Shown here: positions 8,532-22,553 of the stretch, in pieces
Layout: the number at the start of each line of letters is the position of its first letter
Position numbering within the stretch: position 1 is the first letter of the stretch
Source of the DNA: Zeimonas sp050187175
GTDB taxonomy: Bacteria > Pseudomonadota > Gammaproteobacteria > Burkholderiales > Burkholderiaceae_E
DNA: 64,000 bases
NCBI GenBank assembly: GCA_050187175.1
Contig: JBFWXS010000018.1
Span: forward strand, 1-64,000
Reading direction: 5' to 3'
Position numbers and translations under genes: made by a program
Notes under the pieces: model-generated
What the model was told of the DNA's origin: nothing
What the model saw: only the letters and a program-made list of their open reading frames with translations
Databases searched by the model: none

Positions 8532-9590
8532 ATGGCAACGCCGGCTGAACATGCGCCGATGCTGGCGGGGTTCGACCTGCTGGCCAGCGCCGTCGTCGTG
8601 CTCGACGAGGACGGCAACACCGTTTTCCTGAACCAGGCCGCCGAGCAGCTGTTCGAGGTCTCGCAGCGCATCGCGGTCGGCCACCCGTTCGCGCGGCTGT
8701 TCGTCGACGGCAGTGCGCTCGATCTGCTGCTGGCCGAAGGCCGGGCGCGGGTGTTCGAGGAAAAGCACACCGACATCACGCTGGAGCGGCCGGGGCGCGA
8801 GCCGCAGACGCTGCTGACGATGGTGGTGGTGCTCAGCGGCGTGCCGGGCGCGCTGCTGCTGGAGTTCCGCGAGCACGACAAGCGCTGGCGCGTCGACCGC
8901 GAGGAGCGGCTGCTCGATTCGGCCAAGGCCAATCGCGAGCTGGTGCGCAACCTGGCGCACGAGATCAAGAACCCGCTGGGCGGCATCCGCGGCGCGGCGC
9001 AGCTGCTCGAATCGGAGCTGAACTCGCCGTCGCTGCGCGAGTACACGCAGGTCATCATCAAGGAGGCCGACCGGCTGCAGACGCTGGTCGACCGGCTGCT
9101 GGCGCCGCACAGGCGGCCGCGCATCCTCAGCGATCTGAACATCCACGAGGTGCTCGAACGCGTGCGCTCGGTGCTGCTGGCCGAGTTTCCGCAGGGGCTG
9201 CGCATTCAGCGCGACTACGACGCCAGCCTGCCCGAGTTCCGCGGCGACAAGGAGCAGCTGATCCAGACCGTGCTGAACCTGGCGCGCAATGCGGCGCAGG
9301 CGATGAACGGGCGCGGCGAGATCCTGCTGAAGACGCGGATCACGCGTCAGGTGACGATCGCTAAGCGCAGGTGGAAGCTGGCATTGGAATTGCATGTCAT
9401 CGACAACGGCCCGGGCGTGCCGGAAGAGATCAAGGACCGGATCTTCTTCCCGCTGGTCTCGGGTCGCGATGGGGGCAGCGGACTCGGGTTGTCGCTCGCA
9501 CAGACCTTCGTGCAGCAGCACGGCGGGTCGATCGAGTGCGAGAGCCGGCCTGGACGCACCGATTTCAGGATTCTGCTGCCTTTGCGATGA
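8532..9590 (+). CDS. ntrB: Nitrogen regulation sensor histidine kinase NtrB (GlnL)
   Basis: Cytoplasmic histidine kinase/phosphatase controlling NtrC, normally gated by PII. There is an N-terminal PAS domain (about residues 12-115, VVVLDEDGNTVFLN), the H-box NLAHEIKNPLGG with phosphorylated H143, and catalytic boxes NAAQAMNG, DNGPGVP and GSGLGLSLAQ. No membrane segments are seen, as expected for NtrB. The ATG at 8532 follows a short intergenic region with no terminator. ntrC starts 22 bp after the stop, so the two are probably cotranscribed. Confidence 0.95.
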   Translation: MATPAEHAPMLAGFDLLASAVVVLDEDGNTVFLNQAAEQLFEVSQRIAVGHPFARLFVDGSALDLLLAEGRARVFEEKHTDITLERPGREPQTLLTMVVVLSGVPGALLLEFREHDKRWRVDREERLLDSAKANRELVRNLAHEIKNPLGGIRGAAQLLESELNSPSLREYTQVIIKEADRLQTLVDRLLAPHRRPRILSDLNIHEVLERVRSVLLAEFPQGLRIQRDYDASLPEFRGDKEQLIQTVLNLARNAAQAMNGRGEILLKTRITRQVTIAKRRWKLALELHVIDNGPGVPEEIKDRIFFPLVSGRDGGSGLGLSLAQTFVQQHGGSIECESRPGRTDFRILLPLR

Positions 9591-9612
9591 GCCTCCACAT
9601 GAGCCGCCGGGG

Positions 9613-11762
<2,150 letters not shown>

Positions 11763-11772
11763 GCTGACGCAG

Positions 11773-11789
11773 GCCGGCGACACGCCGGC
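11773..11789 (+). terminator. Weak hairpin after ntrC
   Basis: A GCCGGCG / CGCCGGC stem with a three-base ACA loop, 10 bp after the ntrC stop. It is followed by TTCCGGCTTTG rather than a clean T run, so termination is uncertain. Confidence 0.4.
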
Positions 11790-11947
11790 TTCCGGCTTTG
11801 CGGCCGCCGCCTTCCGCTGGCCGGCGCGAACCGTCCGCACCGCGCGCTTCGGGCTATCATGGCCGATCGGCGCCGCCTGTCATGGCCGGCGCGCCCCTTT
11901 CGGTCTCCAGCCTCTAGAATCGCGGTTTCCGTGTCCGCTGCGCCGTC

Positions 11948-13685
<1,738 letters not shown>

Positions 13686-13693
<8 letters not shown>

Positions 13694-15209
13694 GTTCGCC
13701 TATCGCGCGGCGCGCGCCGACGGCCGCATGCAGGACGGCCGCGTCGAGGCGGCCAGCCGCGACGCGGCGCTGCGCCAGTTGCGCGGCAAGGGGCTGACGC
13801 CGATCCGCATCGACGCGGCCGACGGTGTGGCGGCGGCAGCGGCTGCTGGCGTGGTCGGCGCGGCCGCGATCGCGGCGCAGCCGGCGATGTCGTCGCGCGG
13901 CGCCTCGGTTGGCGGTGCGTCGGTTGGCAGTGTGTCGCTTGACGGTGCATCGGTTGGTCGTGCCTCGGTGGGCAGCGCATCGATTGGCAGGGCGTCGATG
14001 TCGGCCGCGGCCGCGAAGTCCGTCGCTTCCGCGTCGGCCGCCGGCGCGGGCGGCTCGGCTGCGGTGTCGCGGCCTGGCGCGCCGGGCGCATCCCCGTTCG
14101 CATCGGCGGCTTCCCGCGTCCAGGCCAATCCGGCCGCGGGCACTGCGCGCCGCTCGCTGTTCTCGCGCGACCGCGGCCCCGGCCATCGCGACGTCCATCA
14201 TTTGACCAGCGAGCTGGCGGTGATGCTGCGCGCCGGCCTGCCGCTCGATCGTTCGCTGCGCGTGCTGATCGGCATGAACCAGAAGCCGTCGGTCGGCGCG
14301 CTGCTGGAGGATCTGCTGAAGTCGGTGAAGGCCGGCAAGGGGCTGAGCCAGGCGCTGGCGCCGCATCACGAGCTGTTCGGCGACTTCTACGTGAACATGG
14401 TGCGTTCCGGCGAGACCGGCGGCCAGCTCGCCGACGTGCTGAGCCGGCTGGCCGAGCACCTGGAGCGCGTGCGGCAGCTGCGCGAGGGCGTGGTGTCGGC
14501 CGTGATCTATCCGGCGATCCTGGTCGTCGTCGCGGTGATCTCGGTGGTGCTGATGCTCGGCTTCGTCGTGCCGCAGTTCGAGTCGCTGTTCAAGGACATG
14601 GGCGAGGCGCTGCCGTGGCCTACGCAAGTCATCGTCGCGGCCGGGCATCTGGTCGCTCAGTGGGGCTGGCTGCTGGCGCTCGGCGTGGTCGGCCTGGTGC
14701 TGCTGGTGCGCAGCGCGCTGCGCACGCCCGCCGGGCGCTTGTGGCGCGATCGGCATCTGCTGCGGCTGCCGGTGCTCGGTCCGCTGATCCGCAAGTATGA
14801 GATCACGCGCTTCGCGCGCAGCATGGGTACGCTGCTCGGCAACGGCGTGTCCATCGTCACGGCCATCCGCATCGCGTCGGACACGATGGAGAATCATCTG
14901 TTGCGCGGCGCGATGGTTTCGGTAGGGCCGGCGATCAAGCAGGGCGAGCGGATGGCGCAGGCGCTCGAGCGCACCGGCCTGTTCACGCCGCTGGCGCTGA
15001 ACATGGTCCGGCTCGGCGAGGAGACCGGCCGCCTCGACGCGATGCTGCTCGAGCTGGCGCGGATTCACGACGACGAAGTGCAGTCCGGCGTGAAGCGCGC
15101 GCTGACGCTGCTCGAGCCGGTGCTGATCCTGCTGATGGGCGCCATCATCGCGGCGATCATCGTCTCGATACTGATGGGTATTCTGTCGGTCAACGATCTG
15201 GCCGTCTGA
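13686..15209 (+). CDS. gspF: Type II secretion / pilus inner-membrane platform protein (GspF family) with a repeat-bearing insertion
   Basis: Polytopic inner-membrane platform partner of the GspE ATPase. The N-terminus EFAYRAARADGRMQDGRVEA and the two GspF domains (HHLTSELAVMLRAGLPLDRS; the second with ITRFARSMGTLLGNGVSI) are clear. Hydrophobic segments occur near residues 275-300, 320-345 and at the C-terminus (PVLILLMGAIIAAIIVSILM). At 507 residues it is about 100 longer than usual GspF. The excess is an Ala/Ser/Gly-rich insertion (about residues 45-160) containing six 15-bp repeats (13902-13991). lgt starts 6 bp after the stop. Confidence 0.9.
13902..14000 (+). repeat. 15-bp tandem repeat inside gspF, six copies plus a partial
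   Basis: In-frame units such as GCGTCGGTTGGCAGT encode ASVGG, ASVGS, VSLDG, ASVGR, ASVGS, ASIGR and a partial ASM. Units have diverged at silent and replacement sites, so the array is not brand new. Confidence 0.92.
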
Positions 15210-15215
15210 GGAACG

Positions 15216-16013
15216 ATGCTCGTTCATCCGCAATTCGATCCTATCGCTATCAGCCTGGGGCCCATTGCCGTGCGCTGGTACGGGCTCATGTACCTGCTGG
15301 CCTTCGTGCTGTTCTTCGCGCTCGGCCGCTACCGGCTGGGCAAGCCGCAGTTCCGCGCGTCCAGCGGGCTGGAGGCGCGCGACCTCGAGGATCTGCTGTT
15401 CTGGGGCGCGCTCGGCGTGGTGATAGGCGGCCGGCTGGGCTATGTGCTGTTCTACAAGCCGGCCTACTATCTGGGCCATCCGCTGGAGGCGCTGGCCATC
15501 TGGCAGGGCGGCATGTCCTTCCATGGCGGCCTGCTCGGCGTCATCGTCGCGGTGGCGCTGTACTGCCGGCGCCGCGGCAAGCCGTTCTGGCCGGTGATCG
15601 ACTTCATCGCGCCGCTGGTGCCGGTGGGCTTGGCGGCCGGGCGTCTGGGCAACTTCATCAATGGCGAGCTGTGGGGCCGGCCCAGCGATCTGCCGTGGGC
15701 GATGGTGTTTCCGCAGGTCGACGCGCTGCCGCGCCATCCGTCGCAGCTGTATCAGTTCGCCGGCGAGGGCGTGCTGCTGTTCGCGCTGGTCTGGTGGTAT
15801 TCGGCGCGGCCGCGGGCGGCCGGAGCGGTGTCGGGGGTGTTCCTGATGGGCTATGCCGTGCTGCGCTTCGCCGCCGAGTTCGCGCGCGAGCCGGACGCCT
15901 TCCTCGGCCTGCTCGCGTTCGACATGACGATGGGCCAGTGGCTGTGCCTGCCTATGTTCGCTGCGGGCCTGTGGCTCTATCTGCGCGCGCGGCGCAGCCA
16001 GCCCGCCGCCTGA
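15216..16013 (+). CDS. lgt: Prolipoprotein diacylglyceryl transferase
   Basis: Inner-membrane enzyme transferring diacylglycerol from phosphatidylglycerol to the lipobox cysteine of prolipoproteins. The 265-residue product has multiple membrane segments and the Lgt signature GRLGNFINGELWGR with the catalytic arginine. Other family motifs are RWYGLMYLLAF, GGMSFHGGLLG and HPSQLYQ. It follows gspF after 6 bp and may be cotranscribed. Confidence 0.96.
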   Translation: MLVHPQFDPIAISLGPIAVRWYGLMYLLAFVLFFALGRYRLGKPQFRASSGLEARDLEDLLFWGALGVVIGGRLGYVLFYKPAYYLGHPLEALAIWQGGMSFHGGLLGVIVAVALYCRRRGKPFWPVIDFIAPLVPVGLAAGRLGNFINGELWGRPSDLPWAMVFPQVDALPRHPSQLYQFAGEGVLLFALVWWYSARPRAAGAVSGVFLMGYAVLRFAAEFAREPDAFLGLLAFDMTMGQWLCLPMFAAGLWLYLRARRSQPAA

Positions 16014-16046
16014 GGGGCGGCACCGGCTTGAAGGGGAGACCGACCG

Positions 16047-17375
16047 ATGTTCGAACGGATCCGGCAGGCGCGGCGCAGCGCTCGCGAGCGCGCCGACCTG
16101 GGCGCGCTGATCGACGACTGCCGCCAGCTGCTCACCGAACGAGGTGAATCGAACAGCCTGGTGATCGCTGCGCGGGCGCTCGAACGCTATCGAGGCCTGG
16201 GCGATGCGGCGGCGGCGCAGCTGTTCGAGGTGCTGGCTGCTGACTTCGATCCCGACCCGGACGAGGTGCTGCGGCTGGCCGAACGCTATGCGGCCTCGCG
16301 CGCGCCCGAGCATCTGATCGAGCTGATGACGGCGGCCGAACCGCCGCGGCAGGAGCTGCTGCGCCGGCTGAACCGCGCGCCGGGTGGCACCGCGGCGCTG
16401 GTCGCGATGCGCGCGCAGCTGCTGCAGCGCCTGCGCCAGCAGCCCGCGCTGAAGGCGCTCGACGCCGACATGCAGCATCTGCTGTCGTCGTGGTTCAATC
16501 CGGGCTTTCTGACGCTGCGGCAGGTCGACTGGAACTCGCCGGCGCAGCTGCTGGAGAAGATCATCCAGCACGAGGCCGTGCACGAGATCGACGGCTGGAG
16601 CGATCTGCGCCGCCGCCTAGAACCCGACCGCCGCTGCTTCGCCTTCTTCCATCCCATGCTGCCCGACGAACCGCTGATCTTCGTCGAGGTGGCGCTGCTC
16701 GAAGCGATGCCCGATGCGATCGCGCCGCTGCTCGACCGCCGTTCCGAGCCCGAGCGGCGCGAGGACCGCTTCAAGGTGGCCGCGTTCTATTCGATCTCCA
16801 ATTGCCAGCCGGGGCTGCGCGGCGTGAATCTCGGCAACTTCCTGATCAAGCGCGTTGCCGAGAATCTGCAGCAGTCGCTGCCCAAACTGAAGACCTTCTG
16901 CACGCTGTCGCCGATTCCCAGCTTCGCCGGCTGGTATGCGCGCGTCGAGCAGATCGAATCGCCGCGGCTGAAGCCGGCGGCGCAGCGCGAGCTGAACGCC
17001 GGCCTGCAGCGGCTGCGCGAGCGCTACGGCCGGGATCCGTCGGCGCTGGTGCTGCCGCCGGACGACGGCGCGCCGGCGCGTTCGCGCGCGGCGGCGGGCG
17101 ATCTGCAGATGCTGCAGCGCTTGTGCGCGTTCTACCTGACCGATACCTCGCCCACCGAGCAGCGGCCGTCCGATCCGGTGGCGCGCTTCCATCTGAACAA
17201 TGGCGCGCGGCTGGAACGCATCAACGCGTCGGCGGATCTGTCGCGCAACGGCCTGCGGCAGTCGTTCGGCCAGATGGTGAACTACCTGTACGACCTCGAC
17301 GAGATCGAGTCCAATCACGATCGCTTCGTCAACGACCAGGTCAGCGCCTCGAAGGCGGTGCTGGCGCTGCTGTGA
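16047..17375 (+). CDS. Malonyl-CoA decarboxylase
   Basis: Decarboxylates malonyl-CoA to acetyl-CoA. The 442-residue product matches the MCD family: an N-terminal helical domain and a C-terminal catalytic domain. Typical stretches are WFNPGFLTLRQVDW, EAVHEIDGWSDLRRRL, CFAFFHPMLPDEPLIFVEVA, NFLIKRVAENL, FCTLSPIPSFAGWY and FHLNNGARLERIN. The downstream gene (27 bp away) encodes malonyl-CoA synthetase, so the pair forms a malonate utilisation unit: malonate to malonyl-CoA to acetyl-CoA. No malonate transporter or regulator is adjacent. The initiation codon at 16047 follows AAGGGGAGA. Confidence 0.93.
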   Translation: MFERIRQARRSARERADLGALIDDCRQLLTERGESNSLVIAARALERYRGLGDAAAAQLFEVLAADFDPDPDEVLRLAERYAASRAPEHLIELMTAAEPPRQELLRRLNRAPGGTAALVAMRAQLLQRLRQQPALKALDADMQHLLSSWFNPGFLTLRQVDWNSPAQLLEKIIQHEAVHEIDGWSDLRRRLEPDRRCFAFFHPMLPDEPLIFVEVALLEAMPDAIAPLLDRRSEPERREDRFKVAAFYSISNCQPGLRGVNLGNFLIKRVAENLQQSLPKLKTFCTLSPIPSFAGWYARVEQIESPRLKPAAQRELNAGLQRLRERYGRDPSALVLPPDDGAPARSRAAAGDLQMLQRLCAFYLTDTSPTEQRPSDPVARFHLNNGARLERINASADLSRNGLRQSFGQMVNYLYDLDEIESNHDRFVNDQVSASKAVLALL

Positions 17376-17402
17376 CTCATTTCTTCCTCAATCTTCCTGC
17401 CC

Positions 17403-19139
<1,737 letters not shown>

Positions 19140-19152
19140 TCGGGCGGCGACC

Positions 19153-19200
19153 GGCTCAGGCGGCGGGCGGCTCAGGCGGCGGGCGGCTCAGGCGGCGGGC
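19153..19200. repeat. 16-bp tandem repeat, three copies, at the 3' end of the response regulator gene
   Basis: The unit GGCTCAGGCGGCGGGC occurs at 19153, 19169 and 19185. Each unit carries TCA, which reads TGA on the minus strand, so the regulator stop codon (19188-19190) lies inside the last unit. A change in copy number here would not alter the protein. Confidence 0.9.
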
Positions 19201-19952
19201 GGCGCGGTTTCGACGATCAGCACGTAGCCGTTGCCCCAGGCCGTCTTCAGCATGCGGGGGTGCCGTGGATCGGGTTCGAGTTTACGGCGCAGCCGGCTCA
19301 CATGCGTGTCGATGCGGCGATCGGCCGGCGTGACGGTTTCTCCGTGCGCGGCCGCTTCGCCGAGCACCAGATCGATCAGCTCGTCGCGGCTCAGGATGGT
19401 GTTCGGCCGGCGGATCAGCGCGGCGAGCAGCCGCGTCTCGGTGGCGCTGAGCGCGGCCGCCTGGCCCGCGGGATCGATCAGCAGCCGCCGTTCGGCCTCG
19501 AGCACCCAGCCGTTGAAGCGGTGCCGCGTCGGCGGATCCGGCACGGCGTCGTGATGCGGACGGCGGCGCAGCACGGCGTGGATGCGATCGATCAGGTCCT
19601 GCGGGCGGCACGGCAGGAACAGATAGTCGTCGGCGCCGGTGTCGAGAATCGTCTGCAGCGGCCGGCGGTCGCCGGCGGGCACCGCCAGGATGACCGGCAG
19701 CACCTGCGTCGAGGCCAGATGCCGGCACAGCTCAAGGCCTTCATCGGGCAGCTGCGAGTCGACGACCGCGATGTCGAAGGGTTGCCTGGCGAGGCAGGCG
19801 CGACTCTGCGCGACATCCGCGGCGGGCGTCGCGGCTACACCTGCCGCGCTCAGGCCCTCGGCCAGCATCTCGTACGTCTCGCCGGCGGCGAGCGCGAGCA
19901 GCACACGCAGCGGTGCGGCGCCGGCGCTCAATGGCCAGCCAGCCCTTTCCAC
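19188..19952 (-). CDS. OmpR/PhoB-family response regulator, orphan
   Basis: A 254-residue two-domain regulator. The receiver domain (about 14-130) has the likely phosphoacceptor D65 in VVDSQLPDEG and a lysine-poor end (DDYLFLPCRPQDL, where K is normally found after LxKP). The missing conserved lysine suggests atypical phosphorylation. The C-terminal winged helix ends RRIDTHVSRLRRKLE...LKTAWGNGYVL. No sensor kinase is adjacent. The start overlaps the upstream permease gene by 25 bases, suggesting translational coupling, though a shorter start is possible. Targets unknown. Confidence 0.86.
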   Translation of the reverse strand: MERAGWPLSAGAAPLRVLLALAAGETYEMLAEGLSAAGVAATPAADVAQSRACLARQPFDIAVVDSQLPDEGLELCRHLASTQVLPVILAVPAGDRRPLQTILDTGADDYLFLPCRPQDLIDRIHAVLRRRPHHDAVPDPPTRHRFNGWVLEAERRLLIDPAGQAAALSATETRLLAALIRRPNTILSRDELIDLVLGEAAAHGETVTPADRRIDTHVSRLRRKLEPDPRHPRMLKTAWGNGYVLIVETAPPAA

Positions 19953-20734
19953 AGCATGTAGGCGGACAGTACGTATAGCAGCAGCGCGAACACCTGCTTC
20001 AGGTGCTTCACCGACATCGCATGTGCGGCCCTGGCGCCGAGCGGCGCGGTGAACACGCTGGTGACGACGATGCAGACGAGCGCCGGCAGGTACAGATAGC
20101 CGAAGGTGCCGGACGGCATCTGCAGGTTCCAGCCGGCCACGATATAGCCGACGGTTCCGGCCAGCGCTATCGGAAAGCCGCAGGCGGCGCTGGTGGCGAC
20201 CGCTTCATGGATGCGTACGTTGCGGCGCGTGAGGAAGGGTACGGTGACGAATCCGCCGCCGGCGCCGACCAGCGCCGACAGCACGCCGATGAAGCCGCCC
20301 GCGCCGAGCATGCCGGGAGGGCCCGGCAGCGGGCGGTCGGCCTGCGTCTCGCGCTTGAACAGCATCTGCGTCGCCATGAAGCCGACGAACACGCCGAAGC
20401 CCACCGCCAGCACGCTGCCGCGCAGCAGCGCCGCGATCTGCGCGCCGATCAGCGAGCCGAGCACCATGCCGGGTGCCAGCGTCTTGGCGATGTCCCAGCG
20501 CACGGCGCCGCGCTTGGCGTGCGCCCGCACGCTGGACAGCGACGTGAACAGGATGGTCGTCAGCGACGTGGCGATCGCGACCTTGACGATGTGCTCATTG
20601 GGGAAGCCGCTGCTGGACAGCAGCATCGTGATGAACGGCACCAGAATCATGCCGCCGCCGATGCCGAGCAGGCCGGCGGCGAAGCCCGTGGCAGCGCCGA
20701 GGACGAGGAACCAGAAGATCAGGAGGGGGTCCAT
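19928..20734 (-). CDS. TauE/SafE family sulfite/anion exporter permease
   Basis: A 268-residue integral membrane protein with about eight hydrophobic segments and the duplicated family pattern: GFAAGLLGIGGGMILVPF in the first half and GALVGAGGGFVTVPFL-like sequence in the second. The family transports sulfite, sulfoacetate or other organosulfur anions; the substrate here is not evident. AGGAGGGGGT precedes the ATG at 20734. It is followed by the orphan response regulator with a short overlap. Confidence 0.88.
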   Translation of the reverse strand: MDPLLIFWFLVLGAATGFAAGLLGIGGGMILVPFITMLLSSSGFPNEHIVKVAIATSLTTILFTSLSSVRAHAKRGAVRWDIAKTLAPGMVLGSLIGAQIAALLRGSVLAVGFGVFVGFMATQMLFKRETQADRPLPGPPGMLGAGGFIGVLSALVGAGGGFVTVPFLTRRNVRIHEAVATSAACGFPIALAGTVGYIVAGWNLQMPSGTFGYLYLPALVCIVVTSVFTAPLGARAAHAMSVKHLKQVFALLLYVLSAYMLWKGLAGH

Positions 20735-20830
20735 GAACGGAAGGCCGGAAGCGGTGTACGGGCGCAGATGCTAACACTGGCCTGCGGCGCGTGTGATGCG
20801 CGTCCGTCTTCCGGGCCGAGGCCCTGCGCG

Positions 20831-21331
<501 letters not shown>

Positions 21332-21377
21332 GCGAAGAATTCTGGAGGACCCCGCCTGTGCCGGCAAGACCGGCATC

Positions 21378-21528
21378 CTGAACCGTTCAGTTCAGATCGG
21401 CCGCAGCAGGCATCACATCAGGTTCATCCGACTAGGGACGATCGCAACAGCGATGCGCTAGGAAGCCGCGACCTGGATGCATAGCATTGGTTCAAGGAAT
21501 ATATGGCCTTGTCGAACACCGCAGGGTC
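21378..21528 (-). ncRNA. ssrS: Probable 6S RNA
   Basis: The 306-bp space between zapA and the EVE gene holds a structured transcript candidate. On the minus strand a TAGAAT -10 box (21540-21535) predicts a start near 21528. The 5' end reads CGACCCTGCGGTGTTCG, with the TGTTCG seen near the 5' end of 6S RNAs. The middle folds into a terminal hairpin (CTAGCGCATCGC / GCGATCGTCCCTAG) flanked by CATC-AGGT pairing with ACCTGATG. The 3' part CCTGCTGCGGCC resembles E. coli CCTGCGGCGGC. zapA-ssrS-EVE/ygfA synteny supports the call. The closing stem is weaker than expected, so the ends are approximate. Confidence 0.65.
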
Positions 21529-21638
21529 GACGCCATTCTAACGCGAGGCGGGCGCAGGGGTCGAATCGCCGTGCCGTGCAATGCGCGGGGCGGCGGAGGC
21601 GCTGCCGACCGGGGCGCCGGCCGCGCCGACGCATCCGC

Positions 21639-21941
21639 TCAGAACAGGCTTTCCTGCCGCTTCAGCTCGGCCTCGAGATCGTCGCTCATCTTCTTGATGC
21701 GGCCGAGCAGCTGCGCCGACGGCGTGCCGGCGGCGGGATCCTGCGCGCCGAGCAGCTCGTGGGCCAGCTGCAGGGCGGCCATGACCGCGATGCGGTCGAC
21801 GCCGGAGATGCGGCCGGCGTCGCGGATCGAGCGCATCTTCTCGTCGACGATGTGCACGGCTTCGAGCAGCCGCGACTTGGTTTCGCCGCTGACGGCGAGC
21901 CGGTAGTCGCGGTCTAGGATCTTGACTTCGATCTGTTCCAT
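21639..21941 (-). CDS. zapA: Cell division protein ZapA
   Basis: A 100-residue FtsZ-ring stabilising protein. It begins MEQIEVKILDRDYRLAVSGE, followed by a helical region with KMRSIRDAGRISGVDRIAVM and a C-terminal coiled coil (IKKMSDDLEAELKRQESLF). The ATG at 21941 is chosen because MEQIEVKILDRDY is the family N-terminus; the open frame upstream is proline/arginine-rich shadow coding of the zapB-like gene. Confidence 0.93.
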   Translation of the reverse strand: MEQIEVKILDRDYRLAVSGETKSRLLEAVHIVDEKMRSIRDAGRISGVDRIAVMAALQLAHELLGAQDPAAGTPSAQLLGRIKKMSDDLEAELKRQESLF

Positions 21942-21990
21942 AGGGGGCAGTCCGTGGGGCAGGCGGGACGTCGCGGGGGCCGCGCGCGGG

Positions 21991-22362
21991 TCAGCGCGCG
22001 CGGTCGGCGGACAGCGTGCCGTCGGCGGCCAGGGCGCCGTCGGCCGGGAAGGCGCGGCCGCCGGCGGCATTGCCGGGCGCTGCCGCCGAAGCACCGGTTG
22101 CCGCGCCGCCGACCGTCGCAGTATCGACCGCCGCGGCGTCGGCAGCCGCGGTGCCGGATGTCGCATTGTCGATCAGCGGCAGGCGCGACAGTGCCGACTC
22201 GACGCGCGCGCGCGCTTCGCTGATGCGCTGCTGCAAGAGCTGGTTGGTGTTGCGGCTGTCTGCGAGCTGATCGCGCAGGGACGCGTTTTCTTCGGTCAAC
22301 CGCCGGACGACCTGGAGCATCCGTTCGACGTGCTGGCCTAGCTGCTCAACTTCCTGATCCAT
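21991..22362 (-). CDS. TIGR02449/ZapB-like coiled-coil cell division protein
   Basis: A 123-residue protein. The first 65 residues are a coiled coil (MDQEVEQLGQHVERMLQVVR, then LTEENASLRDQLADSRNTNQ) ending in RARVESALSRLPL, matching the small TIGR02449 family found upstream of zapA. The remaining half is an Ala/Gly/Asp-rich low-complexity tail not typical of that family. It lies 49 bp upstream of zapA in the same direction. Confidence 0.8.
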   Translation of the reverse strand: MDQEVEQLGQHVERMLQVVRRLTEENASLRDQLADSRNTNQLLQQRISEARARVESALSRLPLIDNATSGTAAADAAAVDTATVGGAATGASAAAPGNAAGGRAFPADGALAADGTLSADRAR

Positions 22363-22553
22363 GGCGAGATGTTATATGAAGACGGCATGTAGGAAGACAG
22401 CGCAGGCGCGCGCCGCCGGTTTTGAAAGCCATTGCGGGGACGCGCGACCGACCTGCGGTGCCGGCGCCGAGGCGCGCCGCGGGCGTTCGCCTGCGTTCCG
22501 GTAGCATATTTTGCCCCGCCGACGCGCGTGGGCTCGGATGAACCTTGCTGTCG

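Noticed and set aside
21378..21440. TPP riboswitch
   Set aside because: GAACCTGATGTGATGC on the minus strand resembles the 3' half of a THI box, but the CTGAGA element is absent and no thiamin gene follows.
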